DNA of 64,000 nucleotides, taken from Allantophomopsis cytisporea (Eukaryota > Ascomycota > Leotiomycetes > Phacidiales > Phacidiaceae). Each line of letters begins with the position of its first letter. Position 1 is the stretch's first letter. The notes beneath the pieces were generated by a model that ran no database searches, was not told the origin of the DNA, and worked only from the letters and a program-made list of their open reading frames with translations. Made by a program: the position numbers and the translations under genes. Positions 60,281-64,000 of the stretch are shown here, piece after piece. The stretch is from NCBI GenBank assembly GCA_024752435.1, contig CP103030.1, positions 1,116,001-1,180,000 on the forward strand. The letters run 5' to 3'.

Positions 60281-63200
60281 ATGTTGACCAAGTCCGTCAT
60301 TATCAGTTGTTTGTTAGGAGGAGTGGTGGCATCATGGCGTGACATATTTCCAAGAGGAGAAGAAGAAGAAGAAGCAACATGTACACCGGCGGCCACGGTC
60401 GAGTGCCATGAGGTTCACAAGCCTATCTGTGTTAGTACATTGATCACGGAGAGCACTACTCTTGAGATACCTGGATGTAAACCGATCGAAATCAGAGATT
60501 ACCCAACACAATTAGACACCATACTTACTGCTACATATACTACTACTACCACGAAGGAGTACGGTTATGAGGAACCCGAGACATATGGACCACCACCTCC
60601 TCCAAAATATGGTAATGGGCCTTTGACAACGACAACGACGAGTACTACTACTCCTGGATATGGACATCTTCCGACGACTTCGCAAATTTCCATGATGTAT
60701 TCTCCGCTGCGGCCTACATCAGTCCTTACGCTCACTACAACCTCTACTTCGAGTGTCATCGTGACGCCGTCCCCAAGTACTACATCAACCCATTCCAGCA
60801 GCACAACAAGTACGTCTAGCTCTTCGGTAAACAGCTCGACAACTAGATTTTCTACCAATGGTGGACTCAATTCCCCTGTGATGGGAAGCACCTCCGGAAC
60901 CAACTCTACCGGGGCCTCGAGCACAGTTGCATCAATCCTAAGCTCGTCCCCTGCAGTGGTAACTAACAACTCGACTACTAGTGCATCCCAAGTGACCGCG
61001 TCATCTACAACTGCTTCAACGTCGTCCTTGGTAGTCTCTTCTAATTCATCATCGATCGGATCAACCTTCTCAATCAACTCAAGTGGAACTTCTGGAACAT
61101 CGATAGCTTCATCAAGCAGCAGCAGACTCTCGACCGGTGGTACTCTCGTCTCTCCCACGAATGCTACGCAGTCCCAGAGTTCCACGATTTCTCTAAGCAC
61201 AGGGGTTTCCTCATCCTCTGTTGTGTCTAGCAGCATCCACAGCAACAGCTCCACAATCTCGCTGAGCACTGGGGTTTCAGCTAGTAGCAGCAGTTTCTCA
61301 ACTGGTGGTACGCTGGTTTCTCCCACGAATGCTACGCAGTCTCGAAGCTCTACGATTTCTCTAAGCACAGGGGTTTCCTCAGCCTCTGTTGTGTCTAGCA
61401 GCATCCACAGCAACAGCTCCACAATCTCGTTGAGCACTGGAGTTTCATCAAGCAGTAGCACTTTTTCAACTGGTGGTACTCTGGCTTCTCCCACGAATGC
61501 TACGCAATCCCAAAGCTCTACGATTTCACTAAGCACAGGAATTTCCTCATCAACTGTCTTATATACCGCTACATTTAGTAACAGTTCCACAGTCTCGTTG
61601 AGCACCGGGATTTCATCAAGCAGCAGTAGACTCTCAACTGGCAGCACTCTCGTGTCTCCCACGAATGCTACGCAATCCCAGAGCTCCATAATCTCTCTGA
61701 GCACCGGCATTTCTTCGTCTACTGTTTCTTCGAGCACTGGTTCATCCGGAACAGCTACCACATCCCCTCCAGTTGTGTTTAGTAGCTATATATTCCCGAA
61801 CGTTTCTGTAGTATCATCGTCATCATCATCGGCGTCCTCAATCGGCACGAGTGTTTCTCCAACTGCATCTCTAAGTACAGGCGTCTCCTCTTCAACCATA
61901 TCTTTGAGCACTGGCGGTTCATCAAGCAGCAGCAGCAGACTCTCGACCGGTGGCACTCTTGTCTCTCCCACGAATGCTACACAATCCTCGAGCTCTACAG
62001 TCTCTCTGAGCACCGGCATTTCTTCGTCTACTATCTCTTTGAGCACTGGTTCATCCGGAACAGCTACCACATCACCTCCGGTCGTGTTTAGTAGCTATAT
62101 CTTTCCGAACGTCTCTACCGTAGCATTATCATCATCCTCAATATCCTCACTTGGCACGAGCGTCTCCTCTTCAACGATATCATTGAGCACTGGGTCTTCA
62201 TCGAGCAGCAGCAGACTCTCGACCGGTGGGACGCTTGTATCTCCCACGAATGCTACACAATCGTCGAGCTCCACAATCTCCCTGAGCACCGGCATTTCTT
62301 CGTCTACTGTGTCGTTGAGCACTGCATCGGGAACAGCTACCACATCATCTTTAATCATATACAGTAGTTATGTCTTTCCTAACATTTCTACCGTAGTGTC
62401 ATCGTCAACATCCTCAATCGGCACAAGCGTTTCTCCGACTCTATCTCTAAGTACAGGCGTCTCCTCTTCAACCATATCTTTGAGTACTGGCGCATCGGGT
62501 TCGTCCAGGACAGGGCCTACGGCTTCTTCGGTTTCGTCAAGTAGCTATATTTATTCAAACAGTTCCTCTCTTTTTGGATCTTCCTCGACGTTGTCGATTG
62601 GTACAAGTATTTCTGGTAGTATTTCCCTGAGTACCGGAGCCTCTTCAATTATCCTTTCGTCCAGCCAAAGTGAGTCTGAATCCTCTTCCAGAACGACTAG
62701 AGCCACAGGACCGGTCGCACCAGTCCGCACAACCACAAGGCTCTCCGGAACTGATGTGACAACAGCTTCAGCTACTACAGGTCCCGTTATATACCAGCCA
62801 TACTACTTCCCTTCCTTGCCAATACTTTCGACTGATGTAGTTACACCGTCTGGCTATGTCCCTTCGCAATCTGCTTTATCAACTGGGGTTACGATACCAT
62901 CAGGTTCGGTATTTAGCTCTTCTGTTGCTTCCAGTGTTCTCTCCAGTGGTGGGCCGTCGAGCTTCAGCAACACGACATCCCTTGGAGGAACAACTCGAAA
63001 TACAGCACCTGTTGCACCAATTCGTACTGTGACATCGGGAGTCGTGTCTCCTTCCCTCAGTACTGGACCATCAAGTGGAGGATCAATTGCCATTACAATG
63101 TCTAGCATCATCCTTAGTACTGGACCATCAAGTGTGGGATCGAGTATCGCTACCATCTCATCTATTTCAGGAACAACTCGTAACTCAGCACCAGTTGCGC

Positions 63201-64000
63201 CGGTCCGCACTACAACAGGACTTGGTGGAAATTCATCTGTTCTAGGTACAGTCACCTCAAGCGTACCGTCTGGTGTCCAAACTACTGTGTCACCACTCAC
63301 CTCGGCACTCGGGACCGCCTTCACTTCTGTTTCCATCACTTCGAGTATTTCCCAAAATTCCACTTTCAATCTAGAGTATGTCGTGCAACAGATTATCGCC
63401 AAATATGCGCCTTTTACCGTCGTTGGTGTTGCACAACTGATTGCGAGTGCCATCGAAGGGTATGTAATTACCCGGGTCATAACAGTCGAACAAGTCCCAC
63501 AAGTGCTGGGCATGCTTGCTCAACAAGGACTCCAGTTCAATACCGCTCTAGAGGTTCTCCTACAGTTGACGACTGTGCCACGACTCATCGCTGCACTCAT
63601 TTTGTATTTCGTCCAAGCAGGATATATCGCAATCCAAGACATAGGACAGATTCTCTCCTCCTTGATCACCATTATATCTCCCGCAGAAATTATCGAGGTA
63701 CTTACGCTTCTGGAAGATGTTCTGGGCAACATCATCACGATTCCGTCTCAGGTCACTTCATCTGTAGTATCATCAACTGTGCTTGCGAATGCCTCTTCTA
63801 CAGCACTAAGCGCTATCAGCAGTGCTAATTCTTTGATATCGAGCGTCCTGACTTCTGCGGAGTTGGCCTCTTCAAGTGCAAGCTCCGTCGCCCAATCGAT
63901 AATCTCAAGCGCTTCTTCAGTCATCGCAACCGCAACCGCGTCAACCGTTTTATCCAGCCAGCAGTCAATTATCAGCTCTGTCGTGAGCTCACTTGCATCT
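60281..64000 (+). CDS. Large Ser/Thr-rich secreted repeat protein (partial, 3' end beyond window)
   Basis: From ATG 60281 the frame is open to the last base (1240 codons, no stop). The start MLTKSVIISCLLGGVVAS looks like a signal peptide. A short Cys-containing region follows (four Cys within residues 36-82), then a Pro/Tyr-rich and Thr-rich stretch. The main body (about 170-1020) is Ser/Thr-rich with repeats around SLSTG and the unit RLSTGGTLVSPTNATQS. Residues about 1029-1152 are a contrasting hydrophobic, probably helical block (VVQQIIAKYAPFTVVGVAQ, ALILYFVQAGY and similar), after which Ser-rich sequence resumes. This resembles fungal adhesin or cell-wall glycoproteins; heavy O-glycosylation is expected. 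The Ser/Thr repeats and signal peptide are seen; an adhesin role is inference, and the helical block is unrecognised. An intron near the start cannot be excluded. Confidence 0.8.
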   Translation, partial: MLTKSVIISCLLGGVVASWRDIFPRGEEEEEATCTPAATVECHEVHKPICVSTLITESTTLEIPGCKPIEIRDYPTQLDTILTATYTTTTTKEYGYEEPETYGPPPPPKYGNGPLTTTTTSTTTPGYGHLPTTSQISMMYSPLRPTSVLTLTTTSTSSVIVTPSPSTTSTHSSSTTSTSSSSVNSSTTRFSTNGGLNSPVMGSTSGTNSTGASSTVASILSSSPAVVTNNSTTSASQVTASSTTASTSSLVVSSNSSSIGSTFSINSSGTSGTSIASSSSSRLSTGGTLVSPTNATQSQSSTISLSTGVSSSSVVSSSIHSNSSTISLSTGVSASSSSFSTGGTLVSPTNATQSRSSTISLSTGVSSASVVSSSIHSNSSTISLSTGVSSSSSTFSTGGTLASPTNATQSQSSTISLSTGISSSTVLYTATFSNSSTVSLSTGISSSSSRLSTGSTLVSPTNATQSQSSIISLSTGISSSTVSSSTGSSGTATTSPPVVFSSYIFPNVSVVSSSSSSASSIGTSVSPTASLSTGVSSSTISLSTGGSSSSSSRLSTGGTLVSPTNATQSSSSTVSLSTGISSSTISLSTGSSGTATTSPPVVFSSYIFPNVSTVALSSSSISSLGTSVSSSTISLSTGSSSSSSRLSTGGTLVSPTNATQSSSSTISLSTGISSSTVSLSTASGTATTSSLIIYSSYVFPNISTVVSSSTSSIGTSVSPTLSLSTGVSSSTISLSTGASGSSRTGPTASSVSSSSYIYSNSSSLFGSSSTLSIGTSISGSISLSTGASSIILSSSQSESESSSRTTRATGPVAPVRTTTRLSGTDVTTASATTGPVIYQPYYFPSLPILSTDVVTPSGYVPSQSALSTGVTIPSGSVFSSSVASSVLSSGGPSSFSNTTSLGGTTRNTAPVAPIRTVTSGVVSPSLSTGPSSGGSIAITMSSIILSTGPSSVGSSIATISSISGTTRNSAPVAPVRTTTGLGGNSSVLGTVTSSVPSGVQTTVSPLTSALGTAFTSVSITSSISQNSTFNLEYVVQQIIAKYAPFTVVGVAQLIASAIEGYVITRVITVEQVPQVLGMLAQQGLQFNTALEVLLQLTTVPRLIAALILYFVQAGYIAIQDIGQILSSLITIISPAEIIEVLTLLEDVLGNIITIPSQVTSSVVSSTVLANASSTALSAISSANSLISSVLTSAELASSSASSVAQSIISSASSVIATATASTVLSSQQSIISSVVSSLAS
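61126..62270 (+). repeat. Coding tandem repeats, 168-nt period
   Basis: The CCCACGAATGCTAC core starts at 61154, 61322, 61490, 61658, 61977 and 62243. The first four are exactly 168 nt (56 codons) apart. The last two are spaced 319 and 266 nt by insertion of a second module with SSGTATTSPPVVFSSYIFPN. The frame is conserved throughout. Confidence 0.92.

Noticed and set aside
60565..61761. Long minus-strand open frame rich in Val/Glu/Leu opposite the Ser/Thr repeats
   Set aside because: It is the antisense shadow of the + strand Ser/Thr-rich coding repeats. Similar antisense frames recur at 61786-63513 with the same repeat period, and the composition is explained by complementing Ser/Thr codons.

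Overview
The window is nuclear DNA of a filamentous ascomycete (Pezizomycotina). The evidence is many short introns (about 50-280 nt) with GTAAGT/GTATGT donors and CAG/TAG acceptors, a fungal silencing-type RNA-dependent RNA polymerase, a CFEM-domain GPI-type cell-wall protein, CT-rich promoter/leader tracts and long microsatellite-rich intergenic stretches. A leotiomycete (Helotiales, Sclerotiniaceae-like) is my best guess from overall character, but that is inference and no marker here proves it.

Layout. 0-12 kb is gene-dense and nuclear or housekeeping in character: a HAD/Swiss-Army-Knife-type protein with an RGG tail (+); the SNF5/Sfh1 chromatin-remodelling subunit (-), which converges on it; a divergent PA2G4/CDB4-type curved-DNA-binding protein (+); and a double-PHD protein resembling Rco1 of the Rpd3S deacetylase (+). 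13-23 kb holds a BTB/POZ protein (-), an AT-rich gap, a 1390-aa RdRP with an intact DYDGD motif (+), and a secretory-pathway agmatinase/arginase-family protein ending in KDEL (-). 25.4-26.4 kb is cdc42 (-). A gene-poor 8.5-kb span then leads to a single-exon four-RRM protein of the Nrd1/Mrn1 type (+). 39-44.8 kb holds DNA ligase I (-), the divergent cytosolic aspartyl-tRNA synthetase (+), and an intron-containing tRNA-Asp(GUC) gene about 530 bp downstream. 47-48.4 kb is a CFEM protein (-). An almost gene-free 11.9-kb span follows, and the window ends inside a very long Ser/Thr-rich repeat protein (+) with at least 1240 codons and no stop.

The genes do not form one pathway. Loose themes are chromatin and nucleic acids (SNF5, Rco1-like, CDB4-like, RdRP, ligase, HAD-RGG), polarity and differentiation (cdc42, Nrd1-like), aspartate charging (synthetase next to its cognate tRNA), and cell surface (CFEM protein, Ser/Thr repeat protein). 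The most noteworthy items are the unterminated repeat protein with an unrecognised hydrophobic helical domain, the KDEL-tailed agmatinase, the AspRS/tRNA-Asp neighbourhood, and the two large gene-poor spans, both of which lie between divergent genes.

All exon boundaries were inferred by eye from splice consensus plus reading-frame and family continuity. No alignment or transcript data were available.
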